A DNA stretch of 64,000 nucleotides, from positions 310,001-374,000 of the forward strand of contig NBBA01000010.1 in the NCBI GenBank assembly GCA_002794785.1, given 5' to 3'. Of this stretch, positions 47,451-59,029 are shown piece by piece. Positions within the stretch are counted from its first letter, which is position 1; each line of letters opens with the position of its first letter. The DNA comes from Coniferiporia sulphurascens (lineage: Eukaryota > Basidiomycota > Agaricomycetes > Hymenochaetales > Hymenochaetaceae). The translations under genes and the position numbers were made by a program. The notes beneath the pieces are model-generated. The model was not told the origin of the DNA. It saw only the letters and a program-made list of their open reading frames with translations, and did no database searches.

Positions 47451-48422
47451 TTACTTGGCAATACTGAACCGCTTGAGGCTCTCGATCCCGTCCTCCTCGA
47501 GTCTCATCCCCATCCACTCGCTCATCGGCTTTGCGTAGAGGGCCTTCTCGTAGAAATCGATCGAGGGCTTGTTCCACTGGTGGAAGGTAAATTTAAATCG
47601 AGGGAAGGGTCAGTCGCGGTTGGTGAATCTGAAATGAAAAAAGAGAAATTTGACAAACCGTCAGGACAGACCAGTCCATCCTGGCGCAGTTCTATCGCGG
47701 CAGAAGTCAGTAAATGCGTGCGAGAATGGTCTCCTAGAGTACGTGAGTCAGAACTGACCTTTTCCTGAGCGACCTTGGCCAATTCGGCGAAGAGCGCCTT
47801 TCCGACGCCCTTTGAGCGGTATTCCGGTTTCACAAACAAGTCCTCAAGCTGTATCGTCCGGCACGAGCATATATCAGGGTCGGTAACTTTATGGCGTAGA
47901 TTTTTTTTACTGACGTATAATCCGGGCCTGCCGGTCCATGTCGAGAAGTTGAAGAAGTAGAGTGCGAGGCCGATAGCCTTCCCCGAGTCCGAGTCCGCGT
48001 CTGCGTCTGCGGGTCCGGACACGGCGAGGAGGGCGTGCGCATATGGTGTAGTGAAGAGATTTTGTTTGATCTGCGAATAATGTTTTTTTTTCAATAAGCA
48101 TAAAATTATCAGTGAACGAGAGGTTTAACCAGCTCAGGTGTGGCTTTGACGGACTCCTCTGCCTTTTCGTATATAGCCTGTGAGGAGTAATCGACGGTTA
48201 GCAGCTACTCGTTTAAACCCGACATAGAGGTGGGAAAAAAGTGCATGAATAGACATTCCAGTCGCGTTACTCACAAGCTCAACAACCAAGGAAATGATTG
48301 AATCCTATGGTTATAAGGGGAAATCACCACGTTCAGAATGAGTACTCCTGAGAGATTAGTGCAGAAGGCTTTACAATATCCCCTTCCGTTGCAGGTCGGA
48401 TGTGGAAAGAGGAGGAGGCCAT
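47451..48422 (-). CDS. GNAT acetyltransferase, spermidine/spermine N1-acetyltransferase (SSAT) type
   Basis: Probably acetylates small polyamine-like amines with acetyl-CoA. Seven exons on the minus strand: 48422-48375, 48304-48275, 48177-48130, 48070-47915, 47848-47759, 47691-47659, 47576-47451. They give 176 residues. It starts MASSSFHIRPATEGDI. Family features include [27 protein letters not shown], the acetyl-CoA loop YRSKGVGKALF (RxxGxG/A) and the C-terminal W(N)KPSIDFYEKALYAKPMSEW. The insert GPADADADSDSGKA at about residues 59-72 is encoded by the same GAGTCC/GCGTCT hexamer repeats that fill the gene desert (about 47976-48015), so repeat expansion has entered a coding exon in frame. 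Substrate specificity is inferred. Confidence 0.92.
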
Positions 48423-48806
48423 TATTAATCAAGGTAAACAAAACGCGATAGATAGGCCAATCCTTTCGTCAGCGTCCTTGCTCTCACAAACGAACAATGT
48501 GGTCTTATGTCGCAGTAAGAGTATGAAGACAGACAGTGAGTCATGGTACGGTATATATATGCGGTCCGTAACCGACCAAATCTATATTAGTCCATCCTTT
48601 GGCATGATCGCCCTTTAGCATACTTCTAAAAAACTTTAAAAACAAATCCGGGGAACAGCTATCGGAATGTCACGATGAGAACTAAGGGACGAAGCAAACA
48701 TACTGTACATCCTCATGGCATGGCGAGACCAACACAAATCATATGAAAACATTTCCGACTCGGACCACACGCCGAAGCACCGACCCACAGACGCAAGCCT
48801 ACTCTA
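48423..48806. other. Intergenic, no gene seen
   Basis: About 380 bp between the acetyltransferase start and the 3' end of the PAQR gene; nothing recognised. Confidence 0.6.
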
Positions 48807-50168
48807 TTACGCGGGGCAGACACCCGCCTGTAGTCCATGCCGGTGCTCTATAGCTGTCAGGACAGCTATATAATGAGAGAGTGCAGCGAGGACGACCATG
48901 ATATGAAATATCTGGTGCGACGAGAAGAAAAAGTCGAATGTCCCTGGGGAGAAACGTTCGGGTATTCGGTTCGCGCTGTTGACGGAGGGAACGGTGGTGA
49001 GACCAATTACAAAAGCGCCGGATAATTAGAAAGTTTTTGATTGCGGACTCACTAGAGCAGTGCCCCGCCAATGTATAATGCGGCAGAAAGGACCACATAG
49101 CTGGCTCCCATGCTCTCCCGTACTGTGAGCAGACCGTTATGCAATAGGGCATGCACGAAGGGAATGCCTGCAGACAATCCGAGCACTATGAAAACTTTGG
49201 TGCGCGCTCCGCGATGACTGGGTCTCCGGTACTCAGGGTTGAGGACTATATAGGCTGCACCTGTCAAGGTACTCATTTAAACGTGAGAGTTATGGACGTG
49301 TTTGGTTATGGACGTACAGAGGCCAGAGAAAGTGATCATGGAGAAGTAAATATATTGATATATTGGATCACAGAAGAATGCGTAGTAGATCGCGGGGAAC
49401 GATGATCCGACTATTAGGCCTATTGGGACTTTAGCTGATGCTTTTTGGTTGTGTAATGGTGGCAAGACTCGCTAACTATTCCTGAGTAATCTAACGCGCT
49501 GCAGCGCCTGGCAATCTGTGCGATGCAAGGAGTTGAACTTTCCCTAGGTCTAAAAAAGCAAGGTGTGTGTGTATGCTCACATGCTCCGAATGACATCCAG
49601 ATAGATGGTAGATCGAACTCGACATCAGGCAGAATATCGCTGAGCAGAGGAAGATGGAGAACATTGCCGAGTCGACTAGGGACGCAGATGGATATCTTGA
49701 CATGACGAAAGTTGCGTTTGTCAACAGGAGGATAAAGAAGAGAACAGCACCGAGGAAGTGGCTATGGATGTTCACTAGGGGAACATGGATCAGGTACTGG
49801 CGGGACAAAGGGCCACCACATCAGCGCACCAGATTCGTTGTGCAAGTCTGTTCGATAGAATTTAAACATGTTAGACTTCCGATTAGCTCTGAGACATCAA
49901 AGATACTAACACCCGAATACAGAGTGGAAACAGCCCTTCCAACAGTTCTGAGCCCTATAAAATGGCACTCAGGATGCCGAGCTCAGACCGAGCAGATTTC
50001 TACACACCTCCGATAGCCGCTAGTGATATACTCGTTGTCTCTCTGCCACTCTTCCAACTGTGTCCAAGTGAGCGTTTTGACGAACTCCACAGCATCGTGT
50101 TCCGCAGCCTTGACCTCGTCTATGGCATGGGCGATTTTGTCCGTGGTATTCCTCTGTCTCAAGTCCAT
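48807..50168 (-). CDS. PAQR/adiponectin-receptor-like (Izh/haemolysin III) seven-helix membrane protein
   Basis: Integral membrane protein of the progestin/adipoQ receptor family, linked in fungi to zinc and lipid homeostasis. Exons on the minus strand: 50168-50008, 49954-49913, 49847-49830 (18 nt), 49774-49581, 49471-49318, 49260-49053, 48975-48807. Signature pieces are LHNES-VNIHSHFLGAVLFF, SSSIYHLSGCHSEH, LIVGSSFPAIYYAFFCDP, AAYIVLNPEYRRPSHRGART and SHQIFHIMVVLAALSHY, which carry the conserved His residues of the metal site. Length is about 314 residues. One problem remains: joining exon 2 to the 18-nt exon with visible GT-AG sites leaves one base too many (TTCGG|gtgtta where TTCG is needed). 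Either an indel or error is present at 49913, or splicing is unusual. Confidence 0.88.
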
Positions 50169-50428
50169 GGTTGACGCAGAAAAAATGGGATAACTAGAGA
50201 GTCAAGGTAAATAAGGGCGCTCATACGTCCAGTTGATCATCAATAATAATGCTGGAAGAGAAGCCCAGTGGACGTTTGTTTGACATGCTTCGGTAGAAAT
50301 TCTTGAGTGAGTTCATACAGTCATGTGACCATCGTCAGGGCGCGTGCAGATCCGTGTGTCGCCACCTCAGGCCGCATTCTGCTCACGCAACTTCTGCAAG
50401 TTGTACACCGTCATCCCACTAGTTCTCT
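50169..50428. promoter_or_regulatory. Shared 5' intergenic region of PAQR and TBC genes
   Basis: A 260 bp gap lies between two divergent start codons, so the promoters of both genes must be here. No specific motif is claimed. Confidence 0.5.
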
Positions 50429-52683
50429 ATGACTGAGGAGGACAAAGCAGTCCCCAAAGTCGAGGGAAATCTGGCAGATTATGGCGCTGCTGCTGACGAC
50501 GACGACGACAACAACGACAACGACGTTAAGGACGCCTTGAGTCGGCACGACTGGCGTCGCCTGCGTGAACTGAGCTTGCGCACCGGTGGTTTCGGAGAGC
50601 GGAGAAGAGATGTCTGGTGCGCATGCCTTCCAATTACGTGACCTCTACTTATAACGGGGTACGATAGGCCGTTCTTACTGCACGTGCAGGAGCGGACGGA
50701 CTCTGTGAAGCTTGAAGACGATTCGGATGGTGCCCAATCCAAGTTGAGACGGCGGCGAAGAGGGTCCTCTGTTGGAAGAGCAGAACAACTCGGCGCAGAT
50801 TACGTGGAAAAACGCGAACAGAATGTCCCGCTTTCGTCGGGTGAAGAGCAACATCCCGACGAGCATCAAATTAAGCTCGATACCGACCGCAGCTTTGTGC
50901 TATACCCAGTAGGTGAAAGAGCTTGGTGTCTCCATATGGGCTCGCCTCTCTTAACATTGCCACCCCAGAACTCCAAGATGACCGTGAAGAGCTGCAATCC
51001 GAACTAAACGAACTTATAACGTCCGTCTTTCGCGGGCATTCGCGGCTGAGCTACTTCCAGGTTAGTATCTCTCAAGTTAGTTTTCCCATCATCATTCCTA
51101 ACCTACTGTGCAGGGATATCACGACATCATCACTGTGCTGTTCCTGACTTTGCCTGGGGACAGGCAATTGCCATGCGCAGAAAAAATGAGCTTACATCGA
51201 CTGCGAGACGCCATGGGAAAGGGTCTGGAGCCCTTGATAGGATTATTGCAGTGAGCGTCTTGCATTTGGTATCCACGGAGAAGACAATTTAGTTGACCGG
51301 CTACCTAGATCACTAAAGTATCTACTTCGATTGGCTGACCCTGATTATGCGGCACTTTTGGAGAGGTCCGTAACTACGTCGCGTCAAGGAGATTTTTCTA
51401 ATTTATGAACAGAAATATTCCGTTACCGTATTTTGCGCTTTCAAATCTCCTCACCTTGTTCTCTCATGATACTCCGACACTTCCCTTGATCCAGCACATC
51501 TTTGACTTCCTCCTGTGCCGACCCCCTATCGCCGCCGTTTATCTAGCAGCAGCTGTGTGTTCTGTTTTTTTTTTGTTATCCTCTTGGACCTAACTTCGTA
51601 CTAATTTTTTTGCAGGTTGTGTTAGCACGCAAAGATGAGGCTGCACAAATGGAGAAAGAAGGCGAAGAGGGTATGCTTCACTCGCTTCTCAGTAGCTTGC
51701 CTGAACTATCGGATGGTGACGATATCGACATAAGCAATGGGAAAATCGAGACTGGTACGACTGATGGAGGCGGGATGGATAATATTATTGATGATGGTCT
51801 CGCGGTCGACCGCGTGAAAATTGAGGAGGTTCCCTCAGTTGAGACAGGAACGATGTGTGGCTCTGTCGAGGATTCGAACCAACATAGTGGAGGTGATCGA
51901 CGAGAGGAAGCAGATTCCTCTGATCTTTCGGGGCTGCAACCGTCAAATACGGCGTCGGACGGAGAAATCTTTCAAGAGGTACAAAATGGGACCAAGGCAG
52001 AAGCATCTTTGCCGATAGAAGAGCCTCTCTCTATAGCCCTAAGCTCGACTGAGCCTCCTGGCCACTCGTCTCCAGGCTCTGAAGTTTCCTCGGCGCCTGT
52101 GCCTCCTTCCCGCCCTCCATCCTCACTTTCCGATACGTCTCCCAGACACTCATCGCATTCAAAAATACCGCTTGCATCCCTTCTGGAACATGCAGATACC
52201 CTCATGGCATTATACCCGCCCGAACATCCATTATTGCATCTTTCGTCCATTGTCGGCCCGCAGAGTGTCATATTTACCTGGTCCGAGGACCCACACAATA
52301 TGGCAACCGATGCGGAGGCAGAGCTGATGGTGACCCATCCAGAGCTCGTCATCCTTCCTTTCGTCGACCCTGACGATCTGCCTGAGACGAAAGAGACTGG
52401 CGGAAAGGGTCCTGATACGTCGGCAGGGAGGCGCCGCCGCAGGCTGAGAAGGAAGTGGCACCCGCGGCATCTCGGAGTCAGGCTGGACAAGAAGACGGTA
52501 CTGACAGGTGCGGTAGTGGCGCTTGGAGTCGCGGCGGCGGTCTATTCGATACGGACGAAGGGTGGGCACGGTAGTGTTCTGGACATCGTCCGCGCAGAAA
52601 GGGGCTGGAGGAAGACTGGGAGGTGGATCAGTGGGCTGTTGATCGGGGGTAATGAGCGCCTGTTGGACACGTTTGGGTGGTAA
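50429..52683 (+). CDS. TBC-domain Rab GTPase-activating protein, Gyp8/TBC1D20-like, C-terminal membrane anchor
   Basis: Stimulates GTP hydrolysis by a Rab, probably Rab1/Ypt1-class at the ER. Seven exons, 50429-50616, 50668-50912, 50969-51060, 51114-51250, 51309-51365, 51413-51554 and 51616-52683, give 642 residues. The TBC dual-finger motif is intact: IKLDTDRSF with Arg137 (arginine finger) and SYFQGYHDI with Gln175 (glutamine finger). The rest of the TBC domain follows (LKYLLRLADPDYAALLE, IPLPYFALSNLLTLF, HIFDFLLCRPP). A long acidic, Ser-rich linker occupies exon 7. A basic patch (RRRRRLRRKW) precedes a hydrophobic helix (LTGAVVALGVAAAVYSI) near the C-terminus, as in tail-anchored Gyp8/TBC1D20. 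The TBC call is firm; the Rab partner is inferred. Confidence 0.93.
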
Positions 52684-52948
52684 TTTCAATTCCGGGACGA
52701 CCGGGCTGTCCCGTCTCTCACTGTACCTATTATTTGATGAAGATTGGAGGGTTTCTGATGGAGCGGTATGCGAATAGTAATTTGCCCTGTATGTGAGTAT
52801 GATACATTGCGGTGAATTACAGACAGGTATCGAAACAAACGAACGGATGGGAATTCGGTGACCGAAAAAGAATAAATGAAGTAGACAGCGGCGCACGGAT
52901 ATACAACGAAGGATTGTGGGTGAAATGAATAAGTTTGATAGACGCAAA
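52684..52948. other. Convergent intergenic region
   Basis: About 265 bp between the 3' ends of the TBC gene and the mucin-like membrane protein gene; nothing else recognised. Confidence 0.6.
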
Positions 52949-54640
52949 CTAGTCTCTGTAATCTCGATATGGAGGCGGGAGTTCTCTCCTTGGACGCTCC
53001 TGCTGTGTATTCGAGGTGAGACGCACACCAGCATCCATGTGGACGACCGTTTCGGCGTCTTCCTCAAGAGCGATCGGCAAAACCCGCATGGCGAAGGGGT
53101 TCGTGCCTAATTTCACGTCTGTCGGGGTATATGGAAGCGGTCGGGATGCCGAAGAGTCCAATGTTACTGTCCCCCGACGCTCAACGGGACTTGAAAAAAC
53201 AGACGTATTGTTCGTAGCGGCCAAGCTCGGGCCGCTGAATCCGAAGGTCGTCTGTATGCTCGTGCCCAACGCGCTTGAAAGACCGGTTCCTACTGGGCTC
53301 GCGTTTGCGCCTTCGCCTTTCGCTGTTGGTAACAACGGCGGCCCGGGCATAGCGGGCACAGGCACCTCTGGGTAAGAATATCTGTTCGCGAAGTCGGGCT
53401 CGCTCGATCGCTGGCCAATGCTTGTGCCTACGGTCACACGTGTCGTTATCGTGCTTCCTGACGGCGGTCGCCTGTTTATATCTAATACAGGAGACTCGTC
53501 CGCGTCACCCGCATGGAGGGGCGACCGGGCACGGATTGGTGCGAAGGTCATGAGCGGATTGGTGGAGGATGAGGACGCATTGTTGTGCATAGGCAGGATG
53601 AATGAAGGTCTTCGTGTGGGGGAAGGCAAGCTGGGTATGCTGAAACGAGTGGGACGATATTCGGAGGGAACATATTGAACGTTTCTGTTTTGGGGTATCG
53701 ATCGACCGCCCTGTTTCTGTTGTCGTCGCCGGTAATAGAGTACCACTGATACTACTATAATCGCGAAGAATACGATAGCACCAGTAACGGACGCTATCAC
53801 AGTCATATCTGGACCTGGACCCGCCGATGACAGCACCGAAACCGGAGTCGAGGAGGAGGGTAAGACACTACTGATGCTTCCGCTGGTCAATGTAGACCTG
53901 CTGGACCCCGAGCTGCTGCTCGGTCCATTGCTGGAGACTGGTTGTGGAGTTGAAGCGGGGCCTGTACTCGTTTGACTAGAAGTAGGGATAGCTGGCGATT
54001 TTACGGGCGTAGGAGTGCTCGTAGGCGTGGATGAAGACGAAGATGAAGTAGTCGTGGTCGTGGTCGTAGATGAGGGGGTGGGGCCGGTGGAGGTTGCAGT
54101 GGACACGCTTGATGAAGTGGTCGTAGTCGGTGTTGAAGATACCACAAGAGATGGAGTGGTAGTAGTAATGGTTGCCGCCCCTCTGGTGGTGAGCTCCCCG
54201 CCTATTAACACGTAGTCAAGGGTAAAAGGTCCAGAATCAAGCAGATTTATTTGAAGTGTGTGCAGCTTTGTTGTAGCAAGATTGCTGGCCGAGTAAAGCT
54301 GCTGCTGAAATTTTACACCCGAGCTTGACTCTGCGGGGAGATCGATTCCCTGATCACCGCTGTCCACAAAAAAATGGACCCTTGTCTGGCTTGTACCTAC
54401 AGTGCTGAAAACCGCGATTGACGTGCCTAAGGGATGTAGTGGACATTGTTCATCGTATTCCTCTCAATATACAACGTGTGGACAGGACATACCAGAAAAA
54501 GGTCCGAATACGACTTGCGCACCAGCAATATCTGTACTGTGCGATGTTAAATCAAACTCTCCAGCCTGTCCTCCAGCCGTCCAATCGTTGTCCTTGTAAT
54601 CAAAACGAGGATCGGTATCGTCGACTTCAGTCGAGGCCAT
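52949..54640 (-). CDS. Single-pass membrane protein with Ser/Thr-rich stalk and cytoplasmic PPxY tail
   Basis: Function unknown. Two exons, 54640-54493 and 54426-52949, give about 541 residues. The ectodomain starts with DDTDPRFDYKDNDW and goes on to VHFFVDSGDQGIDLP and FTLDYVLIGGEL, resembling the beta-sandwich (galactose-binding-like) ectodomains of mushroom membrane proteins. A stalk of about 100 Ser/Thr/Pro residues follows, then a transmembrane helix (VTGAIVFFAIIVVSVVLYY) and RRRQQK. The cytoplasmic tail ends in RELPPPYRDYRD, containing a PPPY (PPxY) motif that WW-domain ubiquitin ligases such as Rsp5/Nedd4 recognise. Sequence just upstream of ATG 54640 reads LIAFTIVILLPI in frame after a plausible acceptor at about 54678. 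The true start with a signal peptide may therefore lie in an unidentified upstream exon. Confidence 0.75.
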
Positions 54641-57600
54641 AATGGGCAAGAGAATGACAATTGTGAACGCGATCAACCTGTAGAAAGATATAGTGGCGTC
54701 ATATGGAAGTAAGTGAAAAACGTGTGCATGACAGAAGAATGGCCCGACGCCCACTCACGCGAGGAGATGTTCCCCCAGAGATGAAATAGCAGGAAAGACG
54801 CCACAAGGGATAGGCGCAAACGAGGTGGCAAAGAGATCGCGGAGGGGGAAGAAATTGAGATGCAGGATGAACGAAATGCAAGGTAGTAAGGAAGGAGGAG
54901 GGAACCGTAGTCCGCAGGTTCGGCTCTGAAGCCTCCCTCGGAACTAGAGTCTGCCGCTAGACGCGCATGTATGCCCGATGCCGTTTCAGTCCATCATCCC
55001 CTTTTGTAGGGCTTGCAGAGTGTTTACGAAGTATCGGCGAGTGTAACCAAGGGCAGTGATGAACTGCATCCCTTCCGATTGGACACGAGGCACAGAGAGC
55101 ACATCCTAGAAAGTATTTTATGATGATATCCCCGCAAAAGAGACGAAGGAATAGTTGATGGGTAGATTTTTGACGAGACATCATCTCAGCTCAGCCACAT
55201 CGCCCTGCCGTCCGTCGCCTTGCAGTCCCAGAGGTTGAATTGCCGGACGCCAGTAGCACTTTAGTTCCAAAGCTATATCCCGTGCGAATCTGGAAAAGAA
55301 CGCGTTTTCGACAAAGAAAATAACTCAAGTATGAGCATAACTGTTCAGCGCGTTCTTGTCGAGTGCAAGGCGGCCAGATTAGCAACGAAGAGGAAGAAGC
55401 CGATCCAGACCTGAGAACTCAGAAGACACCCAGATCAGGCAATAAATTCACATCACCTGTTGGCGAAGTCGGACCCAGCAACGCAAATTGCAATTGCAAA
55501 TCTTCCAGTAGTCTTTAAGATGATTCTGGAACTGCGTCCGGGTCAGACTTCCATATTTGCAGGTACGCACTTATACATCACACACCTTGCCTCCGTCTTT
55601 CATGCGCCTATGAGCTAACTACAACCGCTGGCAGTTGAGAATGCCTGAGTAAATAAGCATCTTGTTATTGGTTTGCTGGTGGTGGATGTCGTTGCCGGGA
55701 TAACCAAGTATATGGTACCCCCTATGCTGCAGGCCGTCAACTGGTATCGCCACTGTCGGCGTGGTCAAGGCACCTAAAGCTAGTCTTGCATCGCGGGCAA
55801 CGATCACCGGGTGGTAAAAAAAATGCCGACTAGATCGACAGCGCCGCCGCCTTTGAAACAAAAACCTCTGCGACTCTCGCTTGATGAATGATTCTGGCGT
55901 TGTCTAATGCTACTCATGGTGAACTTTGGCCTAGATGCGAAGATAGTGACGGGAAAATAACCGTCGGGATGCACGCAGTACCAAGAATCCGTTCTTCACA
56001 GCTTGGGATCCGTCATCGAACCCAACCCGCCCCGGGCCGCGGCGCGTCCTACGCATTGCCTTCAGAATTGGCTGTCCTACTGTCCGTACTAGTGGTGCTG
56101 ATGCTAGCGGACAGCTTAAATGGGGGAAATCGTCCGGAGCCTGGTGGTTACGATGCGACGATGATCTTGCTACTTCGGTCCCGACTTATGAACATTCCAA
56201 ACTAGTGCTTATCCAATGAACCTCTAAGTATACTTTGCCTGGATCGTAGTCCGGCCTCTTTGGTATAGAAGTCCGTTATGGACTCGTGCTCCGTGGACTC
56301 TGTCTCCCTGTCTTGGGGTATTTTTGGCTTGTACACCCAAATCGCCCAAGCCTATATTTATCAACTTCCTTTTGCTAGCGCACTTATGGCCATCGAACTC
56401 TTTTTCGTCTAGCATGAATCGAACAATCTGAAAGTCCATCAATCTGGACGTCTGGCCACAGTTCGGTCTCGCTTTTTGCACAGCTTTGTGTTTTATCGAC
56501 GACCCCACAGTTGCCGTCTTTGCTATACTTTGGATAATGAGACCAACACATTAGTAAAATACGGGTCAGTTTGTTATATCTCTTCTACGGTCATGACACA
56601 ATACGAAAGACTGTCATTGAGCTAGTGGGTCTGATGGATGGCATATGCATGGCAACGGATGCAAACTTTACAGCTTCAAGTCTTTCCATTTCTGACGGCC
56701 AACTACTTATGGGAGTCTCGTTGTACACTGATGATTTATCGGCCTCGGAAGCACTTGCTTCTAATCAATGCTCTTGTATAGGACATGAGTCGGTTATGGT
56801 ATTTGGCTCCCTCAGAAGCTAAGACATGTGTTCTCATCTGCCCTTCTAGATACCTATTCTCAGTTTTTTGAATGCAGTGCCGGTGCTCGTGGCTGTTTCA
56901 CAACGTAACAGCTGGCGGCGCAACTGACAGGGCTACTCGGCATGCCATCCTAATTCGTACCTTCGCAATGTATGTTGGGGATAGTGGAGGAATCGCTAAG
57001 CTAATTTAAACAGTCTCCGATGTTCCCGGGAAGTGTCTCTAGCAGCTTACCTGAGCCTGTTTTAACGATTCGGGATGTTGCAACTACAGAGGTCAGTCCT
57101 TCCTCCGCCCACCTCGTACTACGATGTCTTATTCATGCTCTGCTTGCGTCTATGATGCAACTCACAGCCTATGCTTACGTGGTAACGTTTCGGACGATCA
57201 GGGCGCGCACATACCCAAGGGAAGAAAAACCGAGACCTGGCGAAGTGATTCCGAGCGATTTTACGCCCTTGCGGTTTCGTTGTCATGATGGGCTCCTTTA
57301 CGAGGTGAACTGCGACCATATTTAGGTTTGGGTGTTCTGTCCAGATTTTCAGATGTTGACGAGCCCCAAGCTGGTGGTGCTCGCGCCTCTTCCCTTTTTT
57401 GAAGCTTCCCGACCCCGACTGGAAACACCCCAAACGCCGCTCCCAGAATACCCTGAAACTGATATACGCATCCTAATCATATGGTGAACGTGATCGGTAG
57501 GTGCCGCATTTGGTGGTTTAACTTTTGATTGGATGGCTACTTCATCCGCCTTTTTTATTCTTTCAGCGAATTGGCTTATTTGTATAATTTCAGCGCAGGA

Positions 57601-57780
57601 TTTTCAATTCGCATTGTTGCCCATTGAACCAATCAGCGTCTGCCTTAGGAAGGACTCGAAGATCGGGTCCGTTCAATTCGCCCCCTCATCTTTGCCGATA
57701 ATGTCGGATCGGCGATACATATTACTCTTCCTCTCCATCGCCGTCACAAAAAGCGTTGGTTACTGTGGCGCTAGAGTCGG
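54641..57780. other. Mostly non-coding region with possible decayed gene pieces
   Basis: About 3 kb with no intact gene. A frame around 56630-56760 (ATDANFTASSLSISDGQ...VSLYTDDL) resembles the ectodomain pattern of the neighbouring paralogues and may be an old relic, but similarity is too weak to call. A hydrophobic frame at 57533-57787 is likewise unassigned. Confidence 0.4.
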
Positions 57781-57839
57781 GGCCGAATAGAGATGGGCGG
57801 AAGGGGCGATTGACCGGCAGGGTCAATTACATGTTTATC

Positions 57840-58260
57840 GCTAGTGATGGGACGATCCATTCGACGGGTGACTCAAATGCACCTGACTTCTTGTCTTAAC
57901 AAGGTCGGTGATATTTCAAGTTCTGGGAATAATCGCGATCGTGACGTCAGATGTTTTAGGCCCGCAAGTGACATTGCTCAGCAATACCCATGTCCGGATG
58001 AAGGGTCGCTGATTACGGTGTGAATTAGGACATATTAATACTGTGGATCAGAACCATTTCATACCTGCGGGTCAACACAAATTACGCCAATGGACTCCAT
58101 CGACGGCATTGGATACTGTACCACGTTAATCCAGCCTTCGTCATAACGACTTCCGTTCATGCTATCGAGATTTCGGCCAAGGGCAAGTTAGGTTGGTGCG
58201 ATCGTTGACGGTGTTCTCGATGCCCTCGAGATTATATCGGTATTGTTTTTGTACCGGTAA
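57840..58260 (+). pseudogene. Decayed paralogue of the two downstream membrane-protein genes
   Basis: Three pieces occur in the right order and spacing. IHSTGDSNAPDFLS at about 57857 matches LHSTNDPNASAFLS of the intact gene at 61.7 kb. IPAGQHKL near 58060 matches IPTGQDEL/IPAGKDEL. GAIVDGVLDALEIISVL near 58195 matches the membrane helix GAIVGGVLGALIFLLLL. Stops and frameshifts interrupt them, and the helix has gained charged residues. I read this as a dead tandem copy. Confidence 0.65.
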
Positions 58261-59029
58261 AACCCTCGAACCCTTATTCCGTCTTTGGACTCGCATGGTG
58301 GCACGGGGCTGCTGCCGTCGTCGAAACGTTTTTGTTCACAAACCGAAGCTTGTATAACTACAACTTATGGTCCTGGTCACAACCCACTGTGGCCGACTCG
58401 CAAGCTGAACCCGTAGTCATAGAATCAAGGGTCATTGGTCCTTACTTACAGTGGTGACTGTCCATGTTTCCCGGTAGCTATCCAATTTGCGCACATCAAA
58501 TTTTCCTTAATCTACAAGTCAAACTCCCCCAACCGCGAGGCCGCTCATATGGACCCGCAGGCCTTCCACGGACCAGAAAAGGTGGGGCTGCGCATGTCTC
58601 CACGCACGTGTCTGTTTTGTGGCAACGTGATCGGGGGGCGCCCCGAAGGATTCGCTTCGCCCCTGCCCTTGAAAAGGCTCCCGGTGACTGCAGGAAAGAA
58701 AATACGACCCCCCTTCCCCCTGCACTTTTTGTGCCACGCGCGACTCGTCTGTATCCTCCGTGGCCTATCTGATCATTGTTCCGTATCAATTCTTGCTGGA
58801 CTGGCCTTTACAAGTTAACCGGCCCTTCACCACTATTTTCAAGAGTCTGGAGCCTACGCACGCCCGACTGTACCAACCTACAATTATCGTTATCCCTATT
58901 GCACCTCTCATTACCCGGACCCTATATAGCCTTGATTTCGCCTCCAGTTTCTGTCTCGCCGAATTCCGATTCAACTAAAAATGCGAGGCATTGGAACTAG
59001 AGGCAGAATTTTCGCTCGAGATAGCGAAA
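58261..59029. other. Intergenic upstream of paralogue A
   Basis: No gene recognised. The missing 5' exon(s) of the next gene, including any signal peptide, should lie here but I could not identify them with confidence. Confidence 0.5.
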
